From contig JACZYG010000003.1 in NCBI GenBank assembly GCA_022571215.1, forward strand, positions 84,868 through 148,867: a DNA stretch of 64,000 nt, read 5' to 3'. The notes under the pieces were generated by a model that ran no database searches, had not been told where the DNA came from, and saw only the letters and a program-made list of their open reading frames with translations. Origin of the DNA: Fidelibacterota bacterium. Lineage in GTDB: Bacteria > Fidelibacterota > SORT01. A program made the position numbers and the translations under genes. Below are positions 1 to 10,061 of the stretch, piece by piece (position 1 is the stretch's first letter; every line of letters starts with the position of its first letter).

Positions 1-1312
1 TCTTGCCGTCGAGGAGTATCTCGCCCTTTGATGGGTCGTAAAACCTCGGGATCAAACTTGCAAGTGTTGACTTGCCGGAGCCACTCGGACCTACTAATGC
101 AATCACATCTCCTAAATTTATGGAAAAATTGATATTTTCTAATATTGTGCCCTCTCCGTAGTCGAAAGAAACATCTTTGAATTCAATACTTTCGTGTAAC
201 TTGTCAACCGCAATAGCGTTTTCCTTATTGATAATCATCGGAACAGTATCAATCACATCGAAAATCCGTTCACCTGCCGCGAGTCCCTCCTGTATACGAG
301 TGTAATGACCTCCAATCGCTTTTAAGGGTTGCATCATACTGAATAAAGCGAATAGATACACGATAAAATCATTTGGTTGGATGCTCTCATCAATAATCAC
401 TTTTTTACCGCCGTACCACAATACAATTGTTATCGCGAGTATTCCAAGCATCTCGGAAATAGGGGTGGACAATTTCCTGAAGACCAATACCCTACGCATA
501 CTGCCGTGATACTCTGTGGACTCTTTTCTAAATTTATCTGTTTCGTATTCCTCAGTAGCGAATGCTTTAACCACCCGCATTCCGGAAATGGTTTCCTGAA
601 TAGCCGAGATTATTCCGGCCATTTTTTCTTGAGAACGAATAGATTGTTTTCTTAAAAGTTTCCCGATTCTGTAAAGTGCAAAAACCGTACTGAGAGATAC
701 GAATAACGATATTATTGTAAGTTTCCAGGAGATAACCAACGCAATGAACAGATAGAAAAATAGCAACAACGGATCTTTTATAAGATTCAAGAATGTTGCC
801 GCAATTGCGACATTTACTACTTCTACGTCGTTTGTCAAACGGGAGATGAGCGTCCCGACACGCGATTTACTGAAATAATCGAGAGAAAGATTGGCAATGC
901 TTTCAAATAGCTCAATTCTGATATCCCGAACAACAGATTGCTCTATCAAGGATGTCATGAATAGATTCAGATAATATGCCATATTTTTAATAAAAAATAC
1001 TATTAGAATTCCTATACAAATGCGATAAAGTGTCCCCAATTTCGTTTCAGTTACGATGTATGAATTAACATAGTTACTCATCTTGGATTTTAAATCCGAT
1101 GTGTAATCTGAACCGCTTTCTAATGGAAGCGCATCTATCGGAGATACCACAACCTGCTCCACAGCGTCTTGCGGATAAAATATCAAGTTGAAGAGCGGAC
1201 CTATCATCCAAATTGAGACACTGCTAAATAGCGCATAAACTATTATCGCCACAACAGCAATGGATAATTTTGGAACATACGGCTTCAAGTAGGATAATAG
1301 TCTAAAAAACAA
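1..1312 (-). CDS. ABC exporter, MsbA-like fused permease/ATPase (3' end cut by window edge)
   Basis: About 437 residues are visible; the rest of the ATPase runs off the left edge. The N-terminal half is a six-helix exporter-type membrane domain (hydrophobic stretches near residues 15-40, 100-125 and 185-225, then about 290-330). It is followed by an ABC domain whose Walker A (GPSGSGKST) lies at about 41-120 of the window. Fused TMD-NBD half-transporters of this kind act as homodimers in the inner membrane. The MsbA/lipid-A-flippase subfamily is the closest match by layout, but substrate cannot be read from sequence. The start is a TTG directly after an in-frame TAA, and no ATG is available in that frame. 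The Walker B, signature and H-loop are outside the window. Confidence 0.85.
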   Translation of the reverse strand, partial: MFFRLLSYLKPYVPKLSIAVVAIIVYALFSSVSIWMIGPLFNLIFYPQDAVEQVVVSPIDALPLESGSDYTSDLKSKMSNYVNSYIVTETKLGTLYRICIGILIVFFIKNMAYYLNLFMTSLIEQSVVRDIRIELFESIANLSLDYFSKSRVGTLISRLTNDVEVVNVAIAATFLNLIKDPLLLFFYLFIALVISWKLTIISLFVSLSTVFALYRIGKLLRKQSIRSQEKMAGIISAIQETISGMRVVKAFATEEYETDKFRKESTEYHGSMRRVLVFRKLSTPISEMLGILAITIVLWYGGKKVIIDESIQPNDFIVYLFALFSMMQPLKAIGGHYTRIQEGLAAGERIFDVIDTVPMIINKENAIAVDKLHESIEFKDVSFDYGEGTILENINFSINLGDVIALVGPSGSGKSTLASLIPRFYDPSKGEILLDGK

Positions 1313-1411
1313 TTATTCAGTTACTCATTTACGGTAATTAAAATCTTTTGAATATATTAATTTATGATATAGAATCGATGAAAACAATCAATGTAGTGAC
1401 TCGCCGTTTGG

Positions 1412-2113
1412 CTATAATCTCTTAGAAAAATCAGTTTTGAATTTTTCGTAATCCAGAAGAACCAACTTTTTGCCTTTTCTCTCAATGTAACCCTTATCAG
1501 CAAACTCACTTAACATTCTTGATATGGTTTCCCTCGAAGTTCCGGACATGTTTGCCATATCTTGCTGCATCGGCAATTCCTCTATAGTTACCTTTCCCAT
1601 TTTGAAAGTACCAGATTCCTCTGCTATTCGTAATATAGTCATGGCGACTCTGTTTTCGGCATCCGCGAGTGAAAGATATTCTATCTGCTGATCTGACTTT
1701 CTGATCCTGCCCGCCAACTCTTCGAGCAAGGTAATAGCTATCTGGGGTGTGGATTTGATAATGCTCAGAAAATTATCTCTTTTTAGGATAAATACTTCGC
1801 AATCTGAAAGAGCGATGACATTCGCTGAACGTGATTCACCATCTAAGAGAGACATTTCCCCAAAAAACTCACCTTCTCCCAATATGGAAAGTATCACCTC
1901 CTTACCTTCTTCACTCAAGCGAGTAATTTTGACTTTCCCCTTTTTTATGATGAAAAGGGAGTCTCCCTGATCTTCTTCAAATAAAATGATGTTGGATTTC
2001 GTGTAAGAACGTGTAATAACATGGTTCCAGATCTCTTTCTGTTCTGATTCCTCAAGTTCGCCAAACAACGGGAGGTTTTGCAATAATTGATAACTCAAGC
2101 CTCTATACACCAA
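1412..2113 (-). CDS. Crp/Fnr-family transcriptional regulator
   Basis: 233 residues. The N-terminal cyclic-nucleotide-binding fold includes a phosphate-binding cassette (GEFFGEMSLLDGESRSANVI, residues 80-100) that keeps the Glu and Arg-Ser pair used by CRP for cNMP binding. A C-terminal winged helix carries an HTH (QDMANMSGTSRETISRML). It has a single Cys, so it is not an Fe-S FNR sensor. No ATG is available at the start: TTG 2113, GTG 2110 or TTG 2098 are the candidates, none with a good Shine-Dalgarno. It is divergent from rpsT and sits 99 bp upstream of the exporter, so co-transcription is possible. Its ligand and targets are not visible. Confidence 0.9.
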   Translation of the reverse strand: MVYRGLSYQLLQNLPLFGELEESEQKEIWNHVITRSYTKSNIILFEEDQGDSLFIIKKGKVKITRLSEEGKEVILSILGEGEFFGEMSLLDGESRSANVIALSDCEVFILKRDNFLSIIKSTPQIAITLLEELAGRIRKSDQQIEYLSLADAENRVAMTILRIAEESGTFKMGKVTIEELPMQQDMANMSGTSRETISRMLSEFADKGYIERKGKKLVLLDYEKFKTDFSKRL

Positions 2114-2268
2114 AAGAATTGATTTTGAACGATTACCATGTTGAACACATCCATCACACTAAATTATCCGGGTTTACACCTTATAAGCAAGGGAATTGTA
2201 CAAAATATCATCATGTATTCATTTCAAATTTAGCTGGAAAATTATATGAGTTATTTCTTAAAAAGAAA

Positions 2269-2297
2269 TTGACATCTACCTCTTATCATTATATATT
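2269..2297 (+). promoter_or_regulatory. sigma70-type promoter of rpsT
   Basis: TTGACA (2269-2274) and TATATT (2292-2297) are separated by exactly 17 bp, placing transcription start near 2304 and giving a leader of about 30 nt. The leader contains a small inverted repeat (CTAAG-4-CTTAG) just before the Shine-Dalgarno. S20 is known to autoregulate in other bacteria, but no such role is shown here. Confidence 0.75.
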
Positions 2298-2332
2298 AGG
2301 CTGCTTAAAACTAAGAAAACTTAGAGGAGTAT

Positions 2333-2587
2333 ATGGCACACCATAAGTCAACGATTAAGAGAATTAAAACTGACGCTAAAAGGCGTCTTAGAAATAACGG
2401 CTTTAAATCTAAGATGAAAACCCACATAAAAAAAGTTCTCGAGTCCAAAGTAAAAGAAGAAGCTGAAGTTCTTTTCCGCCAAACGGTAAAAATGATCGAT
2501 CAAATTGCATCTAAAAAGATTATCCATAAGAAAAGAGCCGCTTCTCACAAATCAAAACTTGCTTTGTACGTAAACTCTCTTAGCTGA
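2333..2587 (+). CDS. rpsT: 30S ribosomal protein S20
   Basis: 84 residues, the family's normal length, very Lys/Arg rich. It has the typical N-terminus MAHHKSTIKRIKTDAKRR and the closing segment IIHKKRAASHKSKLA that contacts 16S rRNA. A strong Shine-Dalgarno (AGAGGAG) sits 5 nt before the ATG, and the promoter described just upstream drives it. It is monocistronic, with a hairpin after the stop and guaB arriving from the opposite strand. Confidence 0.98.
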   Translation: MAHHKSTIKRIKTDAKRRLRNNGFKSKMKTHIKKVLESKVKEEAEVLFRQTVKMIDQIASKKIIHKKRAASHKSKLALYVNSLS

Positions 2588-2600
2588 AAAAACCGATACG

Positions 2601-2617
2601 ACCGCTGCGTAAGCGGT
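2601..2617 (+). terminator. probable intrinsic terminator after rpsT
   Basis: A 6 bp GC-rich stem (ACCGCT / AGCGGT) closes a 5 nt loop and is followed by a T-rich stretch (TCTTGTTGTT). It lies 14 nt past the rpsT stop, between convergent rpsT and guaB. The T tract is interrupted, so it is of moderate strength. Confidence 0.55.
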
Positions 2618-2634
2618 TCTTGTTGTTAACTATC

Positions 2635-4128
2635 TCAGACCTGACCATGCGATTGATAATTCGGAGCCTCTCGCGAAATTATCAGATCGTGCGGGTGTGA
2701 TTCCTTTATTCCGGAGAGCGTGATCTTGACAAATTGCGCATTTTCTTGTAGCGATTCTATGTTAGGCGCTCCGCAATATCCCATTGCCGCTCTTATTCCA
2801 CCAACGAATTGATGTATAGATTCCCGCACCGAACCCCGATAGGGTACTCTTCCTTCTATACCTTCGGGGACCAATTTGGTACTTTCTTCGTCCTCCTGAA
2901 AATACCTGTCACTTCCGCCTTTTTGCATAGCGCTTATTGATCCCATTCCACGATAGTTTTTAAACCATCTGCCATCAAGCAAAATCATTTCACCCGGACT
3001 CTCTTCCATTCCTGCTAATACGCTCCCCATCATCACCGTGGAAGCTCCGGCTGCCAAAGCCTTCGCAATATCCCCCGAATATCGTATACCTCCATCCGCG
3101 ATTATCGGAACATTCATTTCTTTTGCAGCTTTATGGCAGTTCATAATAGCGGTAAGTTGAGGCATCCCAACTCCCGTAACAACTCGCGTCGTACATGATG
3201 CGCCCGGTCCGATACCAACCTTGACCGCATCCGCTCCGTGTTTTATAAGTTCTTTGGTACCTTCCCCGGTGACTACATTACCTGCGACCACCTCCTGCTC
3301 AGGATACATTTTTTTAACTTTTTTCAGAAGATCCATTACACCTTTTGAATGTCCATGGGCTGAATCAATTACGAGCACATCTATCTGTGAATTTATCAAA
3401 CGCTCTGCGCGTTCTATCGAATCTTTTGCCACTCCGATTGCAGCGCCTACTCTAAGTCTACCTTGAGAATCTTTGGAAGCATTCGGATATTTTCTTGATT
3501 TTTCAATATCCTTTACAGTCAGTAAACCCTTCAAATTATTTGAATTATCTACCAACGGTAGTTTTTCTATCCGATTATCAGCGAGTATTTTTAGAGCTTC
3601 TTCGAATGATGTGTCGTACGGCGCGGTGATCAGATTCTCACCTGATGTCATCACCTCCGAAATAACGATAGATTTATCTTCCACATTCCATAAATCTCTA
3701 TAGGTCACAATCCCCCGGACCTGACCATCTTCCACAACCGGGAATCCGGAAATACCTTTTGATTTGATAAGCTTTAAGGCGTCGCCCACGGTCTTTGACG
3801 ATTCTATCGTCACCGGATCTTTTATAATCGTGCTCTCGGCTCTTTTGACTTTATCAACTTCGATGACCTGTTCTTCAATGCTCTGATTGCGGTGAAGTAT
3901 CCCGATACCACCCAATTTAGCCATCTGAATTGCCATATCAGCGCCAGTTACAGTATCCATTGCCGCAGATACAAGCGGAAGAGATAGAGTGAGATTACGT
4001 GTTATCTTTGATTTAAGATCTACTTCTCTTGGGAGAACTTCGGAATGGGCGGGAACGAGCAACACGTCATCAAATGTTAATGCTTCAAATATTATTTTCT
4101 CTGTCAATTTTATTTTCTCTATTTGCAA
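2635..4128 (-). CDS. guaB: inosine-5'-monophosphate dehydrogenase
   Basis: Catalyses the NAD-dependent oxidation of IMP to XMP, the committed step of GMP synthesis. 497 residues, normal length. A (beta/alpha)8 barrel is interrupted by a tandem CBS (Bateman) module at about residues 98-212. The active-site loop [11 protein letters not shown] carries the catalytic Cys312. The IMP-binding segment ([10 protein letters not shown]) and the flap (KGGSDRYFQ) follow. The start is a TTG; a second in-frame TTG seven codons later is equally possible, as neither has a clear Shine-Dalgarno. It is last in the leftward run, 104 bp after the AGCS symporter. Confidence 0.97.
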   Translation of the reverse strand: MQIEKIKLTEKIIFEALTFDDVLLVPAHSEVLPREVDLKSKITRNLTLSLPLVSAAMDTVTGADMAIQMAKLGGIGILHRNQSIEEQVIEVDKVKRAESTIIKDPVTIESSKTVGDALKLIKSKGISGFPVVEDGQVRGIVTYRDLWNVEDKSIVISEVMTSGENLITAPYDTSFEEALKILADNRIEKLPLVDNSNNLKGLLTVKDIEKSRKYPNASKDSQGRLRVGAAIGVAKDSIERAERLINSQIDVLVIDSAHGHSKGVMDLLKKVKKMYPEQEVVAGNVVTGEGTKELIKHGADAVKVGIGPGASCTTRVVTGVGMPQLTAIMNCHKAAKEMNVPIIADGGIRYSGDIAKALAAGASTVMMGSVLAGMEESPGEMILLDGRWFKNYRGMGSISAMQKGGSDRYFQEDEESTKLVPEGIEGRVPYRGSVRESIHQFVGGIRAAMGYCGAPNIESLQENAQFVKITLSGIKESHPHDLIISREAPNYQSHGQV

Positions 4129-4232
4129 GTTCCGCTACATTGCTTCTAACTCAGTATCATACAAACCGCATCATATAGCCAGCATGCCGGATTAAGCGCT
4201 AAATATAATCATTGTGCCTTGATTATACAGCA

Positions 4233-5576
4233 TTAATTTATTTCATTCCTACTATTTTTATTCGACAATTTTATTACGACGCCCCCTAATGCAACTATTG
4301 CTATAAGATTCGGTATTGCCATCATACCGTTGAGAATATCACCCAATGACCATATCACTTCAGCCTCTTTCATAGTTCCAAATAACATAAAAATACAAAA
4401 CGCCCAACGAAACGGCATTTTGATGCCGTTCCCGAAAAGATAAACAAAACATTGTTCGCCGTAATATGGCCAGGTTATCAAGGTCGAAAAACCGAATAAA
4501 AGAGACGACAGCGCTACAATCCATGCGCCTGTATAACCAAGCGCCGATTCAAAGGAAGTTGCCGCCAAAACAGTGCTTGTGCCGCTTGAAGTCCAATTTG
4601 CGGCGGAGAGAATTACCAAAGCGGTTAGAGTATTAATAACTAATGTATCAACTAATACACCAATCATACTCACTTTTCCCTGCTCCGAGGGAGATTGGCC
4701 AATCGCCGCTCCATGAACAATTGGAGCGCTTCCGGTTCCTGCTTCATTCGAATATATTCCTCTTGCAACTCCGAATCTCATTGCCATCATAACCGATGCG
4801 CCTGCAAATCCGCCTCCCGCACTCTTTGCGTTGAACGCCGAATGAACTATATCCATCAAGATTGAGGGTATTTCGTTAATTCTCAATGAGATCACAATCA
4901 CGGCGGAAAGAAGGTACGCTATAACCATGAACGGAACTAATTTTGAGGAAACTCTGGCAATACTATCCACACCCCTGATTATAACCAACCAGGTTAGAAT
5001 AGCTATGACCATTCCGGTGGCGAGCATCGGAACGTCAAATAATTTGTTTACTACCAGACTCATAGAATTCACTTGAATCGTCGTTGTGCCGAAGAGTGTT
5101 TTTATTCCCATAAAAAATGCGAAAGTGGCTGCTAACCAGCCCCAACCTAACCCATGCTTAATGTAATACATCGGACCTGACAAGATTGTTCCATCCTCAT
5201 TTACCTGTCGGTATTTTACTCCGAGAGCCGATTCGGCATAGGAGCTCGCCATACCGAATATTGCTGAAATCCACATCCAGAAAACGGCTCCCGGACCACC
5301 TATCGCTATCGCTGTGGCTACACCGGCAATATTACCGTTTCCAATCGCTCCTCCCAACATTATCATCAATGCGTCATATGAATTAAAATCACCTTTACCA
5401 TTGCCTGTTGTTGGGTCTTGTACCTTTTGCTTAAAGGAGTACTTCAGGGCTGACTTAATTCCGGTCAGCTGGATAAATTTTAATCGAAGAGTGAAATATA
5501 CTCCTATTCCTATCAACAATAAGAGCATATGGGGACCCCATACTACATTTCCTATCAGTATTATCAGTCTATCCAC
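4233..5576 (-). CDS. sodium:alanine (AGCS-family) symporter
   Basis: 447 residues with about 11 predicted membrane helices. The family signature GGAIGNGNIAGVATAIAIGG (near residues 75-94) identifies the alanine/glycine:cation symporter family, which imports small neutral amino acids with Na+. A second conserved stretch (GVARGIYSNEAGTGSAPI) is also present. It starts with GTG without a strong Shine-Dalgarno, 30 bp after dinG. A Na+-coupled carrier fits a marine lifestyle together with the SNF carrier at 12921-14300. Alanine or glycine specificity is inferred from the family only. Confidence 0.93.
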   Translation of the reverse strand: MDRLIILIGNVVWGPHMLLLLIGIGVYFTLRLKFIQLTGIKSALKYSFKQKVQDPTTGNGKGDFNSYDALMIMLGGAIGNGNIAGVATAIAIGGPGAVFWMWISAIFGMASSYAESALGVKYRQVNEDGTILSGPMYYIKHGLGWGWLAATFAFFMGIKTLFGTTTIQVNSMSLVVNKLFDVPMLATGMVIAILTWLVIIRGVDSIARVSSKLVPFMVIAYLLSAVIVISLRINEIPSILMDIVHSAFNAKSAGGGFAGASVMMAMRFGVARGIYSNEAGTGSAPIVHGAAIGQSPSEQGKVSMIGVLVDTLVINTLTALVILSAANWTSSGTSTVLAATSFESALGYTGAWIVALSSLLFGFSTLITWPYYGEQCFVYLFGNGIKMPFRWAFCIFMLFGTMKEAEVIWSLGDILNGMMAIPNLIAIVALGGVVIKLSNKNSRNEIN

Positions 5577-5606
5577 TGAATCGGCAACCTATTTTATTTC
5601 ATAGAA

Positions 5607-8519
5607 TCACTGTTTAAATCCGCGTACCCATTCCATCGCCTCTTCCTTCGAGTTCAGAATTTTTACTCCGGTAGGTAGAGATTTTAAAAACGATTTTCCA
5701 TATTGTTTTTGAGAAAGCCTGTTATCAAGAAGAATTACGATTCCCTTATCTGTTTTTGAGCGTATCAGCCGGCCAAATCCTTGTCGGAATTTGATGATCG
5801 CTTCCGGCAAGGAATAATTCATAAACGCATTTTTCCCTTCCTTTTTCAAACTATCCTCGATAGCCAGGACTATAGGTTCGGTTGGTACGGCAAAAGGGAG
5901 TTTGGTAATTACCAACAATTCAAGAGCGCTGCCAGGAACATCTATCCCCTCCCAGAAGGATTCTGTACCGAGCAATAAACTTCCCCTCTCATTCTTAAGT
6001 TTTTCCTGAAGAGAATAACGCGAGCCGTCCTTCTTTTGACCAAGTAAAGATAAGCCCAACTTCTTATATAACGGTTCAAGTTTTTCATAAAACCGGTTCA
6101 TCATATTGTATGATGTAAAGAGAATCAGACCACCCAATTGAAGTTTTTCACTAATCGACGAAATTAGGTCTATAGCGTTTTCATTGAAAGTTTCCGCATT
6201 AGGCGGAGGTAAAAAATTCATGATGCCGATAATAGATTGCTCATCATAATTAAAAGGAGAGCCGACTTCTAAAGTAACCAATCGTTCATGCTCGTCTCTC
6301 CCAATTCCAGTCCTCTCAAGAAAATATGAAAAATCTCCGGCTGTTGTCAGAGTGGCTGAGGTAAACACGGCGCTTCTGAGTCCCGAATAAAGAACTTCAT
6401 TTAGTTTATCAGCCATATTCAAAGGAACTGAATGAAGTCGTACATCTATACTATCGGCTTTCGAAGGAAGCTCCACCCAATAAACATGGTCTTCGTTAGA
6501 TGGATCGAATAATTCTTCGCTGAGCGTGATCATTTTTCCAAGAGATTCATAAGCCAGTAGAATTTCTACCGATAATTCTTCCGCTGTTTTGTTGTCAAAA
6601 GAGAGATCCCTTGCCATTTCAAGAAACTCTTTAACAGATTCCTTCAGCGAATACAGTGTTGTTAGAAGATCGTTTATTCGCTCGGAAACATTTTCAAAAA
6701 AGGCTGTTCCCGCTTTATATCTGATTTTGGAAACATAATTTGTCCTAACTTCCGGAACCCACTCAGGCGATTTATTAAGGTCAGAAAAGAGCTCGAGTGA
6801 TTTCGCATCAGCTAATTCAGAATTTACAATGATCCTGTTCAAAACACTTAACAGCGTGTCCGAATTTGCTATAGAATCCAACTGTGGAATAATTCGAGCT
6901 AATTTATCCGCTACGCCTCCAGCCACACTATCTTTATCATGAAGCGCGGTGAGAACGTTTTTTATCTTCCAGACGGATAGTTCCTCGCCTAAAAATTGCC
7001 ACGCGTCTTTTTCAAGATTATGCGCTTCGTCTACAACTAAATTCTGGTAATCATTGAGAACTTGATTATTTGATACCGCATCCGATAGCAGTAAAGAATG
7101 ATTTACTACTAATACGTCCGCGGTGCCCGATGCCTCTCTCACCTTGCCAAGATAGCAACCGTTGTATTGTTTACATCTCATTCTGTTACACTTCCCCGAA
7201 TCCGCTGAAAGTTTGCCCCATAACAAGAATGACCTATTACGATTGAAGCCGTGATTCTCTTCAATATCCCCCGTTTTCGTGTGTTTTATCCAGGTTATAA
7301 TCGGAGCAAAATTGACTCTTTCAGAGGCTGTCATATAATCGGCGGAATCTGAAAGAAGTTGATGATATCTTGTCAAGCAAATATAATTATTTCGTCCCTT
7401 TAGCAAGACTGCCTTAAACGGAATTTTCAAAGATTTGTATAAAAAGGGTATATCTTTGTTGAACAGTTGATCTTGAAGATTTTTCGTTCGTGTGGATATG
7501 ACTACTCTCTGAGCTCCCGACCGATTTTCATGCGCCCACATTATCGCTGGTACTAAATAACCGAGCGTTTTCCCGACTCCTGTTCCCGCCTCAATTGCGA
7601 GAAATTTTTCTGAATTGAATGCTTCAGCCACCGCAAAAGCCATATTCTCTTGTTGAGGTCTTTCTTCATAACCCTTGAGATTGCGGGATAAAACGCCACC
7701 TACTTCAAATTTTGCTTTAACCTCCTTCGGGTCAATTAGATTGAGTTTGGGAGCTGCTTCGAATTGTACAGGCATCGACTTGCCTATTACATTATCTCCA
7801 AGAATATCTTTATGATTTGGTAACAGCTCACTGCCTTCTTTTATTTCATGGTTTTCAATTGATTTGCTTAGTTGCTCAAATAATTTGACCGCGGAGTTAT
7901 TTGTACCCTGAAATAATTTTGCCAAGGAGCTTAGCGTTTGATAGCTTGACTCATACATTCTGTCAATAATTTTTAGGAAAAGTAATCCCGATCTCTCCGC
8001 GTCCGAAGACGCTCTATGCGCATCGGTGGGATCTAGCTTAAAATAATCAGCCAAGGTAACTAATTTATGATTTGTCACCCACCAGAAAAATATCCTTGAA
8101 AGTAAAGAGCTGTCATATACGTCGTTCTTAAAATACGCATCCGGTTTTCTTGCAGATGATGAAGCAGTTGCGTTTATCTTAGCGCCCCATACTCTCAGAA
8201 ATCCCATGTCGAAAGGAGAATTATGCGCAACCAAAGGATAATTCCCGCAATATTCTATGAATTCGGGTAGGATCTCCTCGATTTCGGGAGCATCTTTTAC
8301 ATCATCATTTGAGATGCCGGTAAGGTCCGTTATGAACTTTGGTATCCTTATAGAGGGCAATACGAGTGAATTAAATCTTTCTTGAGGTTCACCATCAACA
8401 AATTTTGTGGCGCCAATTTCAATTATATACTCTTTGGAAGAGTCCAACCCTGTAGTCTCAAGATCAAGCGCTATGAATTCCTTAAGACCTAATCTATTAA
8501 GAGAAGATGTATCAGGCAT
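5607..8519 (-). CDS. dinG: DinG-type exonuclease/ATP-dependent helicase fusion
   Basis: 970 residues with two domains. Residues 12-185 form a DEDD 3'-5' exonuclease (ALDLETTG with D19/E21; HNSPFDMGFL; DAHRASSDAE). From about residue 280 comes an XPD/DinG-type superfamily 2 helicase: Walker A AGTGVGKT (311-318), DEAH box (VVDEAHN), and a Cys cluster (NYICLTRY ... GKCNRMRCKQYNGCYLG) that matches the 4Fe-4S insertion of DinG/XPD. The final helicase motif includes FRQGFGRLIRS. This exonuclease-helicase arrangement is known from Firmicutes DinG. It likely acts in repair or resolution of unusual DNA structures. Confidence 0.92.
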   Translation of the reverse strand: MPDTSSLNRLGLKEFIALDLETTGLDSSKEYIIEIGATKFVDGEPQERFNSLVLPSIRIPKFITDLTGISNDDVKDAPEIEEILPEFIEYCGNYPLVAHNSPFDMGFLRVWGAKINATASSSARKPDAYFKNDVYDSSLLSRIFFWWVTNHKLVTLADYFKLDPTDAHRASSDAERSGLLFLKIIDRMYESSYQTLSSLAKLFQGTNNSAVKLFEQLSKSIENHEIKEGSELLPNHKDILGDNVIGKSMPVQFEAAPKLNLIDPKEVKAKFEVGGVLSRNLKGYEERPQQENMAFAVAEAFNSEKFLAIEAGTGVGKTLGYLVPAIMWAHENRSGAQRVVISTRTKNLQDQLFNKDIPFLYKSLKIPFKAVLLKGRNNYICLTRYHQLLSDSADYMTASERVNFAPIITWIKHTKTGDIEENHGFNRNRSFLLWGKLSADSGKCNRMRCKQYNGCYLGKVREASGTADVLVVNHSLLLSDAVSNNQVLNDYQNLVVDEAHNLEKDAWQFLGEELSVWKIKNVLTALHDKDSVAGGVADKLARIIPQLDSIANSDTLLSVLNRIIVNSELADAKSLELFSDLNKSPEWVPEVRTNYVSKIRYKAGTAFFENVSERINDLLTTLYSLKESVKEFLEMARDLSFDNKTAEELSVEILLAYESLGKMITLSEELFDPSNEDHVYWVELPSKADSIDVRLHSVPLNMADKLNEVLYSGLRSAVFTSATLTTAGDFSYFLERTGIGRDEHERLVTLEVGSPFNYDEQSIIGIMNFLPPPNAETFNENAIDLISSISEKLQLGGLILFTSYNMMNRFYEKLEPLYKKLGLSLLGQKKDGSRYSLQEKLKNERGSLLLGTESFWEGIDVPGSALELLVITKLPFAVPTEPIVLAIEDSLKKEGKNAFMNYSLPEAIIKFRQGFGRLIRSKTDKGIVILLDNRLSQKQYGKSFLKSLPTGVKILNSKEEAMEWVRGFKQ

Positions 8520-8591
8520 AGTTACCCAAAAGAACCGTAGAAATCATTATTGTAAAATATCTTGTTATAGAAGGTTTTATGTAGAGGATGC

Positions 8592-9770
8592 TCAAACTGA
8601 AGCAAAAGCCCTAACAACATCAAAAAGAAGTTTTGGATGCTTCATCAGCGCGGTCTTGAATACCCTGCCTAATGTTCTCTTAGATTGCGGAAGAGAGCTG
8701 ATGATCTCGGCCGTTCTATTCAAGTCATCATCGGTTAATTTGCCAACGGCAGATTTTATCTTGTACATCCTTTCATAGCTTTTTCCGAGAAGTTTATGCC
8801 ATTGTTTTTCATATTTCGTAAGAAACTTATACGAATAATCTCCCGCGCGAATCGCCTCAGCAGCCCTTGTACCCGCCAAACGACCCCCTTGCATACCTGA
8901 TACGATACCACCTCCTGATACAGGATTTACCATATGAGCCGCATCCCCCGCAAGCATGATGTTATCAGCCGCAATTTTCGGGAGAGTATGAGCGCATGGA
9001 ACTCCGCCAACAACTGTCGTGAGGATTGACGCTTCAGGATAGTTTTTTTCCATAAAATTATCGAGATATTTCCGCGCGGACTTACTCTTATTATGATTAC
9101 CTGCGACTCCTAATCCAATATTAGCGTATTTATCGCCTTTGGGAAACACCCATAAATATCCTCCCGGTGCGACTTCGGAACCCAAATAAAAATCAAGACG
9201 ATTCGGTTTGCAATCAACGTTGCCGACAGATATTTGAATAGCCGATTCCATATCCTTTAACTTTATAGTTGTTTTGAGACCAGCCCATCTTCCGACTCTA
9301 GATTCCACTCCATCGGCGGCGATAATAATCTTGCTTCTGAATTCAACTTTCTCATTTAAATATTTGATTTTTACTCCCTTGACACTGTCACCCTCTTTCA
9401 CAAGGTCGTATACATAAGCCTTCGTCATGATGGTAGCGCCTGCATTGCCTGCCATCAATGCTAACTCATAATCAAAGATTCTACGGTCCAGAACATATCC
9501 ACCGTCAGAAAGACCCTCTATATCTACGCTAAGACCGGCAGGAGATACAAGTCTAAACGAATTTATTTTAGAAGCTATCCATTTATCATTTGGTTCTATA
9601 AATCTTGCAAGACCTTCTGCTCCAACCGCTTCTCCGCAACGGACAGGCATACCGATATCTCTGTCCTTTTCAAGCATAAGAACTGATGCTCCGCCTTCTG
9701 CTGCGAATTTTGCTGCCGTACTGCCCGCGGGGCCTCCTCCTACCACAATCAGATCATATTCGTCTTTCAT
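8592..9770 (-). CDS. geranylgeranyl reductase-family FAD-dependent oxidoreductase
   Basis: 392 residues from the ATG at 9770. A longer frame back to 9848 exists but would run through the ferredoxin gene. The N-terminus has the dinucleotide fold DLIVVGGGPAGSTAAKFAA, followed by the conserved MPVRCGEAV loop, whose Cys is found in archaeal geranylgeranyl reductases. The second FAD motif (MLAGDAAHMVNPVSGGGI) is near residue 275. The family reduces double bonds of isoprenoid chains (lipids, quinones, chlorophyll). The upstream ferredoxin gene overlaps by 4 bp (ATGA), implying translational coupling and that the ferredoxin donates electrons. The actual substrate, perhaps a quinone or polyprenyl chain, is unknown. 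Confidence 0.88.
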   Translation of the reverse strand: MKDEYDLIVVGGGPAGSTAAKFAAEGGASVLMLEKDRDIGMPVRCGEAVGAEGLARFIEPNDKWIASKINSFRLVSPAGLSVDIEGLSDGGYVLDRRIFDYELALMAGNAGATIMTKAYVYDLVKEGDSVKGVKIKYLNEKVEFRSKIIIAADGVESRVGRWAGLKTTIKLKDMESAIQISVGNVDCKPNRLDFYLGSEVAPGGYLWVFPKGDKYANIGLGVAGNHNKSKSARKYLDNFMEKNYPEASILTTVVGGVPCAHTLPKIAADNIMLAGDAAHMVNPVSGGGIVSGMQGGRLAGTRAAEAIRAGDYSYKFLTKYEKQWHKLLGKSYERMYKIKSAVGKLTDDDLNRTAEIISSLPQSKRTLGRVFKTALMKHPKLLFDVVRAFASV

Positions 9771-9958
9771 GCGGAAGCCATTTCTTTTTCTACTGTGTGC
9801 AGAACTTCTATTGGACATATCCAAACGCAAAGATCGCAATCTATGCATCTATCATGCAGAATATCAATTTGAGCTTCAAATAACTCGATTGCGTCTACGG
9901 GACAAACAGCAACGCACGTTCCACAAAAATCACATTTATTTTCTTCTACTATTATCAT
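9767..9958 (-). CDS. 2[4Fe-4S] ferredoxin, partner of the flavoprotein reductase
   Basis: 63 residues made almost entirely of two ferredoxin cluster motifs, CDFCGTCVAVCP and CIDCDLCVWICP. It should therefore carry two 4Fe-4S centres as a small soluble electron carrier. Its stop overlaps the start of the geranylgeranyl reductase-like gene by 4 bp. A similar ferredoxin neighbours the geranylgeranyl reductase of Methanosarcina acetivorans, where it is needed for activity, so the same role is inferred here. It lies 103 bp after the purF stop and may be co-transcribed. Confidence 0.93.
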   Translation of the reverse strand: MIIVEENKCDFCGTCVAVCPVDAIELFEAQIDILHDRCIDCDLCVWICPIEVLHTVEKEMASA

Positions 9959-10061
9959 TTTTAAAATCCTAACAGATCTTTATTTTAATATTATGACTGA
10001 ACAGAATATACTGCTAATATGAAATATATTCAATCAGGAAGAGAAGTTTTACTTAAACACC

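Noticed and set aside
2119..2346. 75-codon rightward frame between the Crp-type gene and rpsT
   Set aside because: It runs through the rpsT promoter, Shine-Dalgarno and first codons, lacks its own Shine-Dalgarno and has no recognisable domain.
9771..9848. N-terminal extension of the geranylgeranyl reductase-like gene
   Set aside because: It overlaps the ferredoxin coding region out of frame; the FAD fold starts right after ATG 9770, which forms a 4 bp overlap.
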